From NCBI GenBank assembly GCA_017854855.1, contig JAFMGZ010000033.1:1-44481 (forward strand): a stretch of 44,481 nucleotides of DNA. Direction: 5' to 3'. Below the pieces are notes generated by a model, which did no database searches, was not told the origin of the DNA, and saw only the letters and a program-made list of their open reading frames with translations. Source of the stretch: Sulfitobacter sp. GTDB lineage: Bacteria > Pseudomonadota > Alphaproteobacteria > Rhodobacterales > Rhodobacteraceae. Below are positions 14,670-26,296 of this stretch, piece after piece. Within the stretch, counting starts at the first letter, position 1. The number at the start of each line of letters is the position of its first letter. Both the position numbers and the translations under genes were made by a program.

Positions 14670-15574
14670 TTTGCTGCCCGTTTCACCAGCCCCAGTTTCT
14701 CGCGTACCTGCGCCGGACCGATCACCCGCGCACCCATGTTTTCAATGATCGTGCCTGCCCGTTCGACCAGCTGCCAGTTCTCTGCCAGCACCCCTTTGTC
14801 GAGCCATAGATTGTCCTCCAGCCCCACGCGGACATGACCGCCCGCCAGCACGCTGGCCGCGACATAAGCCATCTGGTTGCGCCCCAATCCAAAGGCGGAA
14901 AATGTCCAGTCATCGGGCACATTATTGACCATCGCCATAAAGGTATTGAGGTCATCAGGCGCGCCCCAAGGCACGCCCATGCACAGCTGCACCAGCGCGG
15001 GGCTGTCCAGAACACCATCGGCAACCAGTTGTTTTGCATACCATAAATGGCCAGTGTCAAAGGCCTCGATCTCTGGCTTGACGCCCAGTTTGGTCATCAT
15101 CGTGCCCATGGCGGTCAGCATGCCGGGGGTGTTGGTCATGACATAATCGGCTTCGGCGAAATTCATCGTGCCACAGTCCAGCGTGCAGATCTCGGGGAGG
15201 CATTCGGCCACATGGGCGACGCGTTCTGTCGCGCCCACCATGTCGGTCCCCTCGCGGGTGGGAAAGGGGTTTTCCACATCGCCAAAGATGATGTCGCCGC
15301 CCATTCCGGCCGTCAGGTTCAGCACCACATCCGTTGCACTGTCGCGGATGCGGTCGGTGACTTCACGATATAACGCCAAATCGCGGCTAGGTTTGCCCGT
15401 CTGTGGATCACGCACATGGCAATGCACCACCGCCGCCCCCGCCTTGGCCGCCGCAATCGCGCTATTGGCAATCTGTTCGGGCGATCGGGGCACATGCGGG
15501 CTGCGATCCTGCGTCCCGCCAGAGCCGGTGATGGCACAGGTGATAAAGACCTCGCGGTTCATGGAAAGTGGCAT
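14666..15574 (-). CDS. BKACE (DUF849) beta-keto acid cleavage enzyme, probable dehydrocarnitine cleavage
   Basis: The 302-residue protein belongs to the DUF849 family, related to 3-keto-5-aminohexanoate cleavage enzyme. It has the TIM-barrel start FITCAITGSGG and the zinc-binding HCHVRD motif (H51, H53) and a later GLEDNLWLDKG segment with the conserved glutamate. The family condenses a beta-keto acid with acetyl-CoA, releasing acetoacetate and a new CoA ester. With dehydrocarnitine as substrate, the products are acetoacetate and betainyl-CoA. The fused carnitine dehydrogenase/thioesterase in the same operon makes that substrate the best guess. AAGGAG lies eight bases before the ATG. This is the first gene of the operon. 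Confidence 0.88.
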   Translation of the reverse strand: MPLSMNREVFITCAITGSGGTQDRSPHVPRSPEQIANSAIAAAKAGAAVVHCHVRDPQTGKPSRDLALYREVTDRIRDSATDVVLNLTAGMGGDIIFGDVENPFPTREGTDMVGATERVAHVAECLPEICTLDCGTMNFAEADYVMTNTPGMLTAMGTMMTKLGVKPEIEAFDTGHLWYAKQLVADGVLDSPALVQLCMGVPWGAPDDLNTFMAMVNNVPDDWTFSAFGLGRNQMAYVAASVLAGGHVRVGLEDNLWLDKGVLAENWQLVERAGTIIENMGARVIGPAQVREKLGLVKRAAK

Positions 15575-15656
15575 AAGACGGCTCCTTGATCAGGTGATTT
15601 TTCAGGAGCATGCGACAGGAATTGGGTGAAAGCCATGCCGAAAGCGACACCTTTTG

Positions 15657-15669
15657 TGACGATCAGTCA
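15657..15669. promoter_or_regulatory. Short dyad upstream of carnitine operon
   Basis: TGAC and GTCA are arranged as an inverted repeat around GATCA, 83 bases before the first gene of the carnitine operon. It could be an operator. Arms of four bases can arise by chance in a gap of this size, so this is weak. Confidence 0.2.
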
Positions 15670-15726
15670 TCAGCCACAGCTCTGCGCAACATCCGCTGGG
15701 TGTCGGGTGCCAGGAGGTGGTGCATA

Positions 15727-15748
15727 CGGGGCCGCATGTACGGCCCCG
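15727..15748. terminator. GC-rich stem-loop downstream of aldo/keto reductase gene
   Basis: CGGGGCCG at 15727-15734 pairs perfectly with CGGCCCCG at 15741-15748 around the six-base loop CATGTA. It lies 22 bases beyond the stop of the leftward aldo/keto reductase gene, where a terminator is expected and before the carnitine operon promoter region. No U-run follows, so it may act with Rho or as an mRNA 3' stabiliser. Confidence 0.5.
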
Positions 15749-15769
15749 CAGGTCAACAGGGACCGCAGG

Positions 15770-16813
15770 TCAGTAGGGCATCGGATGGGCTTTGTGCACC
15801 GCGTCCAGCGCGCTCAGCACTTCCTCGTCCAGCGTCACATCCGCGGCACCCAGCGCCACCTCAAGCTGATCCATGCTGGTCGATCCAAAGATCACCGACC
15901 CCATGAAAGGGCGCTGACAGCACCAGGCCAGCGCCATCTGCACAGGGTCCAGACCGTGATCCTTCGCCACCTTCAAATAGGCCTCCACGGCCTCAAAGGC
16001 ACGCGGGGTCTTGCGCCCGCCAAGGTCATTGTTCAACGACAAACGTGATCCCTCGGGCACTTTTCCGCCTTGGTATTTTCCGGTCAAAAGCCCGGTCGCC
16101 AGCGGGGAAAAGGCAAACATATCAATCTGTTCGTTCACGCAGACCTCTGCCACATCGGTGTCGGCCATACGGCACATCAGCGAATATTCGTTCTGCACTG
16201 AAATCGGGCGCGGCCCGCCCGTGCGCTTGGCCGCCTCCGCCCATTGCGTCAGCCCCCATGCGCTTTCGTTGCTCAGGCCAAAGTGGCGGATCGTCCCGCG
16301 CTTGACCTCTGCCTGCAGTGCGCCCATGGCGTCTTCCATATGGGCAATCGTGTCGGCGCGGTTCTGGCCAGAGGGGTCATAGGTCCAGTTCTTGCGGAAC
16401 ATATAGCTGCCCCGATTGGGCCAGTGGAATTGATACAGATCGATGTAATCCGTCTTGAGACGGCGTAGCGATCCTTCGATGGTTTCGGCAATCGTGGCCG
16501 AGGATATCGGCGCGCCTTCGCGGACATGCGCCATGCCTTCGCCCGAATGTTTGGTGGCCAGAATGACCGCGTCACGCCGCATGTCCTTTTCAAACCAAAG
16601 CCCGATGATCCGCTCTGTCCTGCCTGTGGTCTCGGCGCTGACGGGGTTCACGGGATACATTTCGGCTGTGTCGATGAAATTGATGCCCGCATCCAGCGCG
16701 CGGTCAATCTGCTCATGTCCCTCTTCGGCGCTGTTCTGCGTGCCCCAGGTCATCGAGCCGAGGCAAAGTTCAGATACCTCCAGATCGCTGCCGCCCAGTC
16801 TGTTTCGTTTCAT
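15770..16813 (-). CDS. Aldo/keto reductase (Tas-like)
   Basis: The product is 347 residues from ATG at 16813, chosen because GAGG lies six bases upstream; an earlier ATG at 16825 has none. It is an NADP(H)-type (beta/alpha)8 aldo/keto reductase. The catalytic tetrad is visible as Asp and Tyr in FIDTAEMYP, Lys in LATKHS and His in YQFHWPNRG. NPVSAETTGRTERIIGLWF is typical of the Tas/YghZ-related branch. The physiological carbonyl substrate is not evident. It stands alone, divergent from an MFS gene. Confidence 0.85.
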   Translation of the reverse strand: MKRNRLGGSDLEVSELCLGSMTWGTQNSAEEGHEQIDRALDAGINFIDTAEMYPVNPVSAETTGRTERIIGLWFEKDMRRDAVILATKHSGEGMAHVREGAPISSATIAETIEGSLRRLKTDYIDLYQFHWPNRGSYMFRKNWTYDPSGQNRADTIAHMEDAMGALQAEVKRGTIRHFGLSNESAWGLTQWAEAAKRTGGPRPISVQNEYSLMCRMADTDVAEVCVNEQIDMFAFSPLATGLLTGKYQGGKVPEGSRLSLNNDLGGRKTPRAFEAVEAYLKVAKDHGLDPVQMALAWCCQRPFMGSVIFGSTSMDQLEVALGAADVTLDEEVLSALDAVHKAHPMPY

Positions 16814-16840
16814 ATCATACCTCATTTTCGCGCCACCCTA

Positions 16841-16858
16841 AGCCCCCAGCCGGGGGCT
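16841..16858. promoter_or_regulatory. Palindromic stem-loop in the AKR/MFS divergent gap
   Basis: AGCCCCC at 16841-16847 pairs with GGGGGCT at 16852-16858 around AGCC. It is 28 bases upstream of the aldo/keto reductase start, inside the 172-base gap between divergent genes. A terminator is not expected there, so an operator or 5'-leader hairpin is more likely. Confidence 0.4.
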
Positions 16859-16985
16859 GCAAGCCAGAAATCATCCAATCCTGTGGCACATAAATCTGAA
16901 CAAACAGCCCCATTTGGGCGTAAAACGACACCCTTTGTCGAGTTTCCTATTGGGACAGCGGCGCAAACCGGCCAAAGCTGCAGTC

Positions 16986-18209
16986 ATGCGTATGCTCATT
17001 TCCTTCGCGGCCCTTTTCTTGTCGGTCATTCTATTGCAGTTGTCCTCGGGCGGTGTGGGGCCCATTGACGTGCTGTCAGGCACCGAACTGGGGTTCACGC
17101 GCCAGGAAATCGGCATGCTGGGGTCGGCGCATTTCTTTGGCTTTTTTATCGGGTGCTGGTGGGCACCGCGCCTGATGGGTTCCGTGGGGCACAGCCGGGC
17201 CTTTGCGGCCTTTACCGCGACAGGTGCGATTGGGTTGATGGCCCATATGCTGGTGCTTGATCCCTATGCCTGGGCGCTGATGCGGGTCGCGTCGGGCCTG
17301 TGCGTGGCGGGCTGCTACACGGTGATAGAGGCATGGTTGCAGGCCAAGGTCACCAATGAAACGCGAGGCCGTGCCATGGGGATCTACCGCGTGGTCGATA
17401 TGTCCGGCTCGCTTTGTGCGCAGATGATCGTGGGCATTCTGGCACCTGCGTCTTACGTATCTTACAACATCCTGGCGATTGGCTGCTGCGCGGCATTGCT
17501 GCCACTGACGCTGACCACGATCCAGCAGCCCCAGACCCCCGCCTCTCCGCGTCTGCGGCCCCGGCTGGCCTTTGACCGCTCGCCGCTGGCTGCCGCGGGC
17601 GTTGTCGTGGCGGCCCTGTCCAGCGCGTCTTTTCGCATGGTTGGCCCAATCTATGGCCAAGAAGTTGGTCTGAGCGCGGGCCAGATCGCCTGGTTTCTGT
17701 CGGCCTTTGTGTTGGGCGGTGCCGTGGCACAGTTTCCCATCGGCTGGCTGGCTGATAAATATGACCGCCGCCTGGTGCTGATCTGGCTTTCGGTCGCCGC
17801 GATGCTCAGTTGCGGGGTCACGATCATGTCCAGCGGGTTAGGCACCACTGGCGTGATGCTGACGGCCGCGCTTTTTGGCCTGACCACCTTTCCCATCTAT
17901 TCCGTGGCCGCCGCCCATGCCCATGACTTTGCCAGCAGCGAAGAACGCGTGGAGCTGTCGGCCGCCTTGATGTTCTGGTTTGCGACGGGGGCAATATTTG
18001 CGCCCTACCTGGCCTCTGTGCTGATCGACGGCTACGGGCCTGCGGCCTTGTTCGTGATGATCGCGGTCGGCCATGGCGTGCTGGTGCTCTTTGGCCTGCT
18101 GCGCATGCGCGCACGCCCCACCAAGCTCCGGCGCACCCCCTATGTTTATGCGCCGCGCACGTCCTTTATCATCGGGCGGTTGATGCGCAAGGACCGGGAC
18201 AAGATCTAA
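16986..18209 (+). CDS. MFS transporter (YcaD-like)
   Basis: The product is 407 residues from ATG at 16986, with twelve predicted membrane helices. The loop between helices 2 and 3 has [10 protein letters not shown] and the central half contains [14 protein letters not shown], the major-facilitator signature repeated at the start of the second half. [31 protein letters not shown] resembles the YcaD group of the family. The substrate is unknown. A longer reading frame from 16914 adds a basic, non-membrane extension and is less likely. The ribosome-binding site is weak for either start. Confidence 0.82.
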   Translation: MRMLISFAALFLSVILLQLSSGGVGPIDVLSGTELGFTRQEIGMLGSAHFFGFFIGCWWAPRLMGSVGHSRAFAAFTATGAIGLMAHMLVLDPYAWALMRVASGLCVAGCYTVIEAWLQAKVTNETRGRAMGIYRVVDMSGSLCAQMIVGILAPASYVSYNILAIGCCAALLPLTLTTIQQPQTPASPRLRPRLAFDRSPLAAAGVVVAALSSASFRMVGPIYGQEVGLSAGQIAWFLSAFVLGGAVAQFPIGWLADKYDRRLVLIWLSVAAMLSCGVTIMSSGLGTTGVMLTAALFGLTTFPIYSVAAAHAHDFASSEERVELSAALMFWFATGAIFAPYLASVLIDGYGPAALFVMIAVGHGVLVLFGLLRMRARPTKLRRTPYVYAPRTSFIIGRLMRKDRDKI

Positions 18210-18319
18210 GCCGCAGGCTTTGCCATCAGGAAAGCGGTTTTCTGGCTGCGCTGCTGATTGATCCTGCGCCGCGCAGGGTCTATGTGATCCGGGCAGCCCC
18301 CTGCACAAAGGAAAGACCC

Positions 18320-20032
18320 ATGGCCCGCCACCTGATCACCTCTGCCATTCCCTATATCAATGGCATCAAGCATTTGGGCAATCTGGTGGGAAGCCAGTTG
18401 CCCGCAGACCTATACGCCCGCTACCTGCGCGCGCGCGGCGAAGAGGTGCTGTTTCTATGTGCCACCGACGAACATGGCACGCCCGCCGAACTGGCCGCCG
18501 CCAAGGCGGGCAAACCGGTTGAGGCCTATTGCGCTGAGATGCACGAGGTTCAGGCCGAGATCGCCCAGGGCTTTGGTCTGTCCTTTGATCATTTCGGCCG
18601 GTCATCTTCGGTGCAGAACCAAAAGCTGACGCAGCATTTCGCAGGGGTCCTGGCCGATGAGGGGCTGATCGAGGAAGTGACCGAAAAGCAGGTCTATTCC
18701 ATCGCCGATGGGCGTTTTCTGCCTGATCGCTATATCGAGGGCACCTGCCCCAACTGCGGCTTCACCTCCGCGCGGGGCGACCAATGCGACAATTGCACCA
18801 AACAGCTGGACCCGGTTGACCTGATTGATGCGCGCAGCACCATCTCGGGCTCGACCGAGCTTGAGATGCGCGACACCAAACATCTGTTTTTGCGCCAAAG
18901 CCTGATGAAAGACCGGCTGGATGCATGGATCAACGAAAAGACGGATTGGCCGGTGCTGACCACGTCCATCGCGCGCAAATGGTTGCACGATGGGGATGGG
19001 CTGCAGGACCGTGGCATCACCCGCGATCTGAACTGGGGCGTACCGGTCAAGCGCGGCGATGCCGAATGGCCCGGCATGGAGGGCAAGGTTTTCTATGTCT
19101 GGTTCGATGCGCCGATCGAATATATCGCCTGCGCGCAGGAATGGGTCGATGCCGGAAAAGGCCAGGATTGGGAACGCTGGTGGCGCACCGACAAAGGTGC
19201 CGATGACGTGCGCTATACCCAGTTCATGGGCAAGGATAACGTGCCGTTTCATACGCTTAGCTTTCCGGCCACCATCATGGGGTCGAATGAACCCTGGAAG
19301 CTGGTCGATTACATCAAATCCTTCAACTACCTGACCTATGACGGCGGGCAGTTTTCAACCTCGCGCGGTCGCGGCGTGTTCATGGATCAGGCGCTGGATA
19401 TTCTGCCCGCCGATTACTGGCGCTGGTGGCTGCTGAGCCATGCGCCAGAGACATCGGATGCAGAGTTTACCTGGGAAAATTTCCAGACTTCCGTGAACAA
19501 GGATCTGGCGGATGTCTTGGGCAATTTCGTGAGCCGGATAACCAAGTTCTGTCGCGCCAAATTTGGCGAGGCCGTGCCAGAAGCCGGGGAATATGGCCCG
19601 GCAGAAGAAGCCTTGATCGCGGACATCACTGCGCGTGTGGCCCGGTATCAAGACCACATGGCCACGATCGAAGTACGCAAATCCGCACAAGAGTTGCGGG
19701 CCATATGGGCTGCGGGCAATGAATACCTACAAGCCGAAGCCCCATGGACGACCTTCAAGACCGATCCGGACAAGGCCGCAGCACAGGTGCGGCTGGCCCT
19801 CAATCTGATCCCGCTCTATGCGACATTGTCCGCCCCCTTTATTCCGGCGGCGGCGCAAAGCATGCTGGAGGCGATGCATGTAAGCGACACCACCTGGCCC
19901 GACGATGTGCCTGCGGCCCTGGGCCAACTGGCACCGGGCCATGGTTTCGAGGTACCTGAGGTGCTTTTTGCAAAAATTACCGACGAAGATCGCGAAGCAT
20001 GGTCAGAGCGGTTTGCGGGCATTCGCGACTGA
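18320..20032 (+). CDS. metG: Methionyl-tRNA synthetase
   Basis: The 570-residue protein is a class I aminoacyl-tRNA synthetase that charges tRNA-Met. The HIGH-type motif is HLGN at 18-21 after PYINGIK, and the KMSKS-type loop appears as [11 protein letters not shown], the variant usual in this bacterial MetRS form. Four cysteines (143, 146, 156, 159) form the zinc-binding knuckle. The anticodon-binding helical domain fills the C-terminus; there is no extra dimerisation domain. AAAGGAAAG precedes the ATG at 18320; the longer frame from 18284 is not supported. A strong terminator follows. Confidence 0.97.
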   Translation: MARHLITSAIPYINGIKHLGNLVGSQLPADLYARYLRARGEEVLFLCATDEHGTPAELAAAKAGKPVEAYCAEMHEVQAEIAQGFGLSFDHFGRSSSVQNQKLTQHFAGVLADEGLIEEVTEKQVYSIADGRFLPDRYIEGTCPNCGFTSARGDQCDNCTKQLDPVDLIDARSTISGSTELEMRDTKHLFLRQSLMKDRLDAWINEKTDWPVLTTSIARKWLHDGDGLQDRGITRDLNWGVPVKRGDAEWPGMEGKVFYVWFDAPIEYIACAQEWVDAGKGQDWERWWRTDKGADDVRYTQFMGKDNVPFHTLSFPATIMGSNEPWKLVDYIKSFNYLTYDGGQFSTSRGRGVFMDQALDILPADYWRWWLLSHAPETSDAEFTWENFQTSVNKDLADVLGNFVSRITKFCRAKFGEAVPEAGEYGPAEEALIADITARVARYQDHMATIEVRKSAQELRAIWAAGNEYLQAEAPWTTFKTDPDKAAAQVRLALNLIPLYATLSAPFIPAAAQSMLEAMHVSDTTWPDDVPAALGQLAPGHGFEVPEVLFAKITDEDREAWSERFAGIRD

Positions 20033-20033
20033 T

Positions 20034-20050
20034 TTTGGGTGGTACCCAAA
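20034..20050 (+). promoter_or_regulatory. Short hairpin just after metG
   Basis: TTTGGGT and ACCCAAA pair around GGT immediately after the metG stop codon. Since the better terminator lies about ten bases further on, it may assist in termination or protect the 3' end of the transcript. Confidence 0.4.
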
Positions 20051-20059
20051 CGTTCTTGC

Positions 20060-20092
20060 GGGGCAGCCCCATAGGTCTGCCCCCTTCTTTTT
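20060..20092 (+). terminator. Intrinsic terminator of metG
   Basis: GGGGCAG at 20060-20066 pairs with CTGCCCC at 20077-20083 around a ten-base loop, followed by CTTCTTTTT. It has a GC-rich stem plus a T-run, and lies 28 bases after the metG stop. Confidence 0.75.
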
Positions 20093-20096
20093 GGGC

Positions 20097-22709
20097 TTAG
20101 AATTCCTCCCAGGCGTCGTTTTGCGCGGAGGGTGAGACCGCCAGCGCGGCATTGCCCTGAACCCTGGGCTGGACCATCGCCGCAGGCTTGCCTTGATCAA
20201 GCGGGGCGGACATCTTTTTCGCCCTTGGGTTTGCTGTGACCCGCAAGCCATCCATCTTGAACCGTGACACGGCCGCGACCAATGCATCGGCTTCGGTGGT
20301 CAGTGCGTGGCTTGCTGCTGTGGTTTCCTCAAACATGGCGGCGTTCTGCTGGGTCACGTGATCCAGTTCATTCACTGCTGTATTGATCTCGGCAAGTCCA
20401 TTGGATTGTTCGCGCGCCGAGCCTGCGATGTTGGACACACGGTTTGAAATCTCTGCGATGGACACAAGGATAGAGGAAAGCGCCGTACCCGTCCGGTCGA
20501 CCAATTCGACCCCCAACTGTACCTGTTCACCGCTGGAGTTGATCAGCGCATTGATCTCTCGCGCGGCATCCGATGATCGTTGTGCCAAGGCGCGCACTTC
20601 TGTGGCGACCACCGCAAATCCGCGTCCTGCTTCACCGGCGCGCGCGGCCTCAACACCGGCATTCAGGGCCAGAAGGTTGGTTTGAAAGGCAATATCGTCG
20701 ATCACGCTGGTGATCTTGGAAATCTCCTGCGACGACGTCTTGATCCCGTCCATCGCGGCCACGGCCTTGCGCGCGACATCGCCACCCTGTGCTGCGTTCT
20801 TTTGGGCCTCTGCCGACATTCTTGATGCGGCATCCGCACCTTCGGCTGCCGACTTTACCGATACGGTCAATTCGTCCAGGGCGGCGGCGGTTTCTTCCAG
20901 TGTCGCCGCCTGTTTTTCCGTGCGCCGGGACAGGTCATCCGCCGCCGAGGTGATTTCAGTGGTTTCATTGCGGATCGAATCTGAATTCTGGATCACAGCT
21001 GCGATGGCCTGGCGCAGCGCTTCGACGGTGGCATTGAAATCTGCCTTCAGTTTTTCATAGGCGGGGGGCACGCTCACGATGATGTCGGTTTGCAGGTCCC
21101 CTTCGGCCAGTTTGTTCATGGCATCGCCCAAAAGGGATACAACACCCTCAATCTCCTGGGCGGATTGTGCCCGCTCTGCCGCTGCTGCCTGCTCTCGCTT
21201 ATGACTGGCGGAAACATCCGTTCCGAGGAAAATCGCGCTTTCGATCGTTCCTGTCTCATCGCGCAAGAGGGTAAAGCCCCCTTCAAGAACCAAAGGTTCC
21301 CCAGATCCGGGAAGGTGAACGGTGAAGCGTCCCGGTTTCGATGTCCCGGCAAAGACCTGTTGCACAAATTGCGTGCCATCTGCATCGCCGTCAATATTTC
21401 CCGAAAACATGCGCGCAAGCGAGGTCTTGTTCATGTCGGCAAGGCTGCTGCCGACCAACTCCAGAAATTTGTTATTGGCCGCGCAGACCGCGCCATTCGT
21501 GGCACATTCAAACCGCAACTGCCCGGTGTTGATTGCGTCGATCAGGGCCGCGTTGTGCTGATGTACGGTCCGGTCGGACCATTCGGTAATGCAGCCGATG
21601 ATTTCGCCGGTCGGGTTGAACGCGGGGCTGATCTTGACGCGGATAATGCGGTCCCCCACGCGCAGGATACAGCTTTCATGGACGGGGCCTGCGCCATCGA
21701 TCACATCCGGCTGCATCACCTTATCCAGGGTCGGCTTGAGCTGGGCAAGATCGGTCAGCTGCGCCCCTTCCAGACCGTCCGCCGTGGCAGAGGGCCAGAT
21801 GGCCTGCAAATTTGGCATCAGCGTGGCGATCAGGTCATTGCAGGCGGGATTGGCAAACATGATATGGCAGTGTTCATCCACCATCATCATCGCAGCCGAT
21901 GACCCCTCAAAGGCCGCCCCCTTGAAGGCCATTTCCCGTTGCGCGGCCTTGGCCGTGCCCAATTTGGCGCGGAATTCGTCCAGCCGCAGCGCCATTTTGC
22001 CGATTTCATCCTTTCGCGCCACATAGGGGATCGCGTTGCTGTAATCTTCCGCTGCAACAGCAGACATCGCTTGTTCCAGTCCACGCAAAGGTCTGGACAT
22101 GGCAGCGCGCAGGTAAAGGGCCATTACTGACATGCTCAGTATGAAAATTCCAAAGCCGACTGCCAGAGTTAGTTTGAGGTTCTCATAGACCTCCACCATG
22201 GCCGCATCGATTGTCCAGGAGGTGACCACCACCCCCACGATCGTCTCATTTGCGGGAAAGCGGACAGGATAGGCAACGGCAAGCCGGTCTTCGGAAAAGG
22301 CCGCCGTACCTGCTGCTTTTGCTTGCCCTGCCAGTCGCGAAAATGCGCCGTCTGGATCGGGGATGGACAGATCATCCGACAAGGCAAAGGCCGCCACATC
22401 CTTGACCGGAAACACCAGAGCGCCGCCAAAATCGGCACCGACAGTATCCAGCAAATCGGCAACGATCCTGTCAATCGTGCCGACATCGCCAAACTTTACC
22501 GAAGCCCCCAATTGACTGGACAACACTGAGGTCAGCCTATCAGATTGAACAGAAATGCTTTTCTGCGCTTTTGCACGCAATTCGCGGTAATTTCCAACCT
22601 CAATCACCGAGACCACGATGAGTACACAAAACCCAACCATAAATGTTATCTTGAAAAATAGACTTTGGAGCGGATGAACCCGCTTGCTTGTGGTGTCGCC
22701 TGATGACAT
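20097..22709 (-). CDS. Methyl-accepting chemotaxis protein with periplasmic sensor and two PAS domains
   Basis: The 870-residue receptor has a membrane helix (about 20-38), a periplasmic sensor of about 140 residues, a second helix (about 180-200), HAMP (about 201-255), two PAS domains (about 265-385 and 390-500), a second HAMP-like part and the coiled-coil signalling domain with its hairpin tip (IDDIAFQTNLLALNAGVEAA). The C-terminus is DAWEEF, resembling the tether pentapeptide by which some receptors recruit CheR/CheB. It should pass ligand and possibly redox or energy information to CheA/CheW; none of those genes is in the window. It appears monocistronic, downstream of and in the same direction as oxyR, with a 130-base gap. 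Confidence 0.92.
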   Translation of the reverse strand: MSSGDTTSKRVHPLQSLFFKITFMVGFCVLIVVSVIEVGNYRELRAKAQKSISVQSDRLTSVLSSQLGASVKFGDVGTIDRIVADLLDTVGADFGGALVFPVKDVAAFALSDDLSIPDPDGAFSRLAGQAKAAGTAAFSEDRLAVAYPVRFPANETIVGVVVTSWTIDAAMVEVYENLKLTLAVGFGIFILSMSVMALYLRAAMSRPLRGLEQAMSAVAAEDYSNAIPYVARKDEIGKMALRLDEFRAKLGTAKAAQREMAFKGAAFEGSSAAMMMVDEHCHIMFANPACNDLIATLMPNLQAIWPSATADGLEGAQLTDLAQLKPTLDKVMQPDVIDGAGPVHESCILRVGDRIIRVKISPAFNPTGEIIGCITEWSDRTVHQHNAALIDAINTGQLRFECATNGAVCAANNKFLELVGSSLADMNKTSLARMFSGNIDGDADGTQFVQQVFAGTSKPGRFTVHLPGSGEPLVLEGGFTLLRDETGTIESAIFLGTDVSASHKREQAAAAERAQSAQEIEGVVSLLGDAMNKLAEGDLQTDIIVSVPPAYEKLKADFNATVEALRQAIAAVIQNSDSIRNETTEITSAADDLSRRTEKQAATLEETAAALDELTVSVKSAAEGADAASRMSAEAQKNAAQGGDVARKAVAAMDGIKTSSQEISKITSVIDDIAFQTNLLALNAGVEAARAGEAGRGFAVVATEVRALAQRSSDAAREINALINSSGEQVQLGVELVDRTGTALSSILVSIAEISNRVSNIAGSAREQSNGLAEINTAVNELDHVTQQNAAMFEETTAASHALTTEADALVAAVSRFKMDGLRVTANPRAKKMSAPLDQGKPAAMVQPRVQGNAALAVSPSAQNDAWEEF

Positions 22710-22839
22710 TGCTGCATCCCTTTGTCGCTTCGCTGGCGCAAATCGCCCTTTGAGCGCAAATTAGGCATGCAGTTCTTACAACCCGATTAACACGGGCCAG
22801 CCCGGCCTGCGGGCGGAAAAACCAGACAAGAAAGCCAGA

Positions 22840-23733
22840 TCACAAAGACTGAAAAGACAGGCGCACGACTTCGGCGACTTCGGCAAAGGCATCGCCCAGC
22901 GGGCTGGATTTGCGCCAGATCATCCCGATGGTGCGTTCCGGCTGCGGGTGTTCAAACCGGCTGCAGCAGACGTTTGCGGATCGGGTTTCGACATCAACCG
23001 CCATCTCGGGAATGATCGTCACACCAATGCCTGCCCCCACCATCTGCACCAAGGTGGACAGCGAACTGCCATCCAGCCCGTCGCGCGGCACAGCCGAAGG
23101 GGCATTGCAAAAGGCAAGGGTCTGGTCGCGAAAGCAATGCCCCTCTTCCAGCAACAACAGACGCATATTGCGCAGCTCATCGCCCGCCGGGACCGGCTTT
23201 TGCGCATCACTGTCGGGGCGAACCAGAACGAAATTTTCCGAAAACAAAGGGGTTTCGATCAAGGCAGGCTCGGCCACGGGCAAGGCGACAATGGCTGTAT
23301 CCAACTGACCTTGCAGCAATTCATGCACCAACCGGGGCGTCAATGTTTCACGCACATGCAAATCCAGCGCCGGGTGTGACCGGGTCAGTTTGCCAATGAC
23401 TGCGGGCAAAAGATATGGCGCGATTGTCGGGATGACGCCCAGGCGAAACCGCCCGGTCAACCTGTCCTTTGCCGATCGGGCAAAATCATCCAATTCATCC
23501 ACCGCACGCAGAATATCGCGCACCCTTTCGGCAAAAGCTTCGCCAAATGAGGTCAGGCGCACCTGCCGCGGACTGCGCTCAAACAGGCCGGTGCCAAGGG
23601 TCTCTTCGAGATCCTTGATCTGAACCGACAGCGCGGGCTGAGAGATGGCGCAGGCTTCGGCGGCACGGCCAAAGTGGCGATGCTGGGCCAGCGCTTCAAA
23701 GTAGCGGAGCTGTCGAAGGGTAAGGTTTGCCAT
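22840..23733 (-). CDS. oxyR: Hydrogen-peroxide-sensing LysR-type regulator OxyR
   Basis: The 297-residue protein has a LysR winged helix at residues 1-60 (LTLRQLRYFEALAQHRHFGRAAEACAISQPALS-type) and an effector domain. The redox cysteines are at 200 and 209 within EGHCFRDQTLAFC, matching positions 199 and 208 of E. coli OxyR. Peroxide oxidises them to a disulfide that turns the protein into an activator. It is divergent from katG with 94 bases between them, the classical regulator/target layout. Confidence 0.93.
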   Translation of the reverse strand: MANLTLRQLRYFEALAQHRHFGRAAEACAISQPALSVQIKDLEETLGTGLFERSPRQVRLTSFGEAFAERVRDILRAVDELDDFARSAKDRLTGRFRLGVIPTIAPYLLPAVIGKLTRSHPALDLHVRETLTPRLVHELLQGQLDTAIVALPVAEPALIETPLFSENFVLVRPDSDAQKPVPAGDELRNMRLLLLEEGHCFRDQTLAFCNAPSAVPRDGLDGSSLSTLVQMVGAGIGVTIIPEMAVDVETRSANVCCSRFEHPQPERTIGMIWRKSSPLGDAFAEVAEVVRLSFQSL

Positions 23734-23742
23734 AAATAAAAG

Positions 23743-23762
23743 TTATCAGAACAATCGGATAA
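23743..23762. promoter_or_regulatory. Candidate OxyR-binding dyad
   Basis: TTATC at 23743-23747 and GATAA at 23758-23762 form an inverted repeat with a ten-base spacer, close to the oxyR start and a few bases upstream of where a katG -35 would lie. LysR-type regulators bind such interrupted dyads. The position suits activation of katG and autoregulation of oxyR. The match to the E. coli OxyR consensus is only partial. Confidence 0.5.
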
Positions 23763-23768
23763 TCCAAC

Positions 23769-23797
23769 TTAAATCTACTGCGGTTGTTTGTTATAAT
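23769..23797 (+). promoter_or_regulatory. Candidate katG promoter
   Basis: A perfect -10 box TATAAT is at 23792-23797. The -35 position 17 bases upstream (23769-23774, TTAAAT) is poor. A strong -10 with a weak -35 beside an activator dyad is typical of an activator-dependent promoter, here presumably OxyR. Confidence 0.55.
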
Positions 23798-23809
23798 GAT
23801 TCTAAATGA

Positions 23810-26053
<2,244 letters not shown>

Positions 26054-26131
26054 CGCGCCGGGGCGTTTTCGGGGAAACCCTGAATGATCCATCAGGCACT
26101 TCGCGAAACGCAGTAGCGTGAAATATCCATG

Positions 26132-26165
26132 AAACGGCCCCCTGATGCAGTCAGGGGGCCGTTTT
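26132..26165 (+). terminator. Intrinsic terminator of katG
   Basis: A perfect 14-bp stem (26132-26145 with 26151-26164, beginning AAACGGCCCCC) closes a five-base loop TGCAG and ends in TTTT. The A-tract on the left arm makes it potentially bidirectional. It isolates katG from the catabolic operon that follows. Confidence 0.9.
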
Positions 26166-26238
26166 CATTTGTGCGGATGCCCCGGTTTGCGGTGCCGGGC
26201 CGGGCCGGCCATCTTGCCCGGCAAACTGTCGAAACATG

Positions 26239-26266
26239 TTGACAACGGCAAGCCTGTCCATATCAT
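26239..26266 (+). promoter_or_regulatory. Promoter of the Mo-hydroxylase/reductase operon, with overlapping palindrome
   Basis: A consensus -35 TTGACA at 26239-26244 is followed, after 16 bases, by TATCAT at 26261-26266 (five of six matches to TATAAT). Transcription would begin near 26273 and the first start codon is at 26297. An AACATGTT palindrome at 26233-26240 overlaps the -35 and GCATACAAA lies at 26269-26277 near the transcription start; both are candidate sites for the MarR regulator encoded at the end of the operon. Confidence 0.65.
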
Positions 26267-26296
26267 TCGCATACAAACAAATAACGGGAGGGCCGC

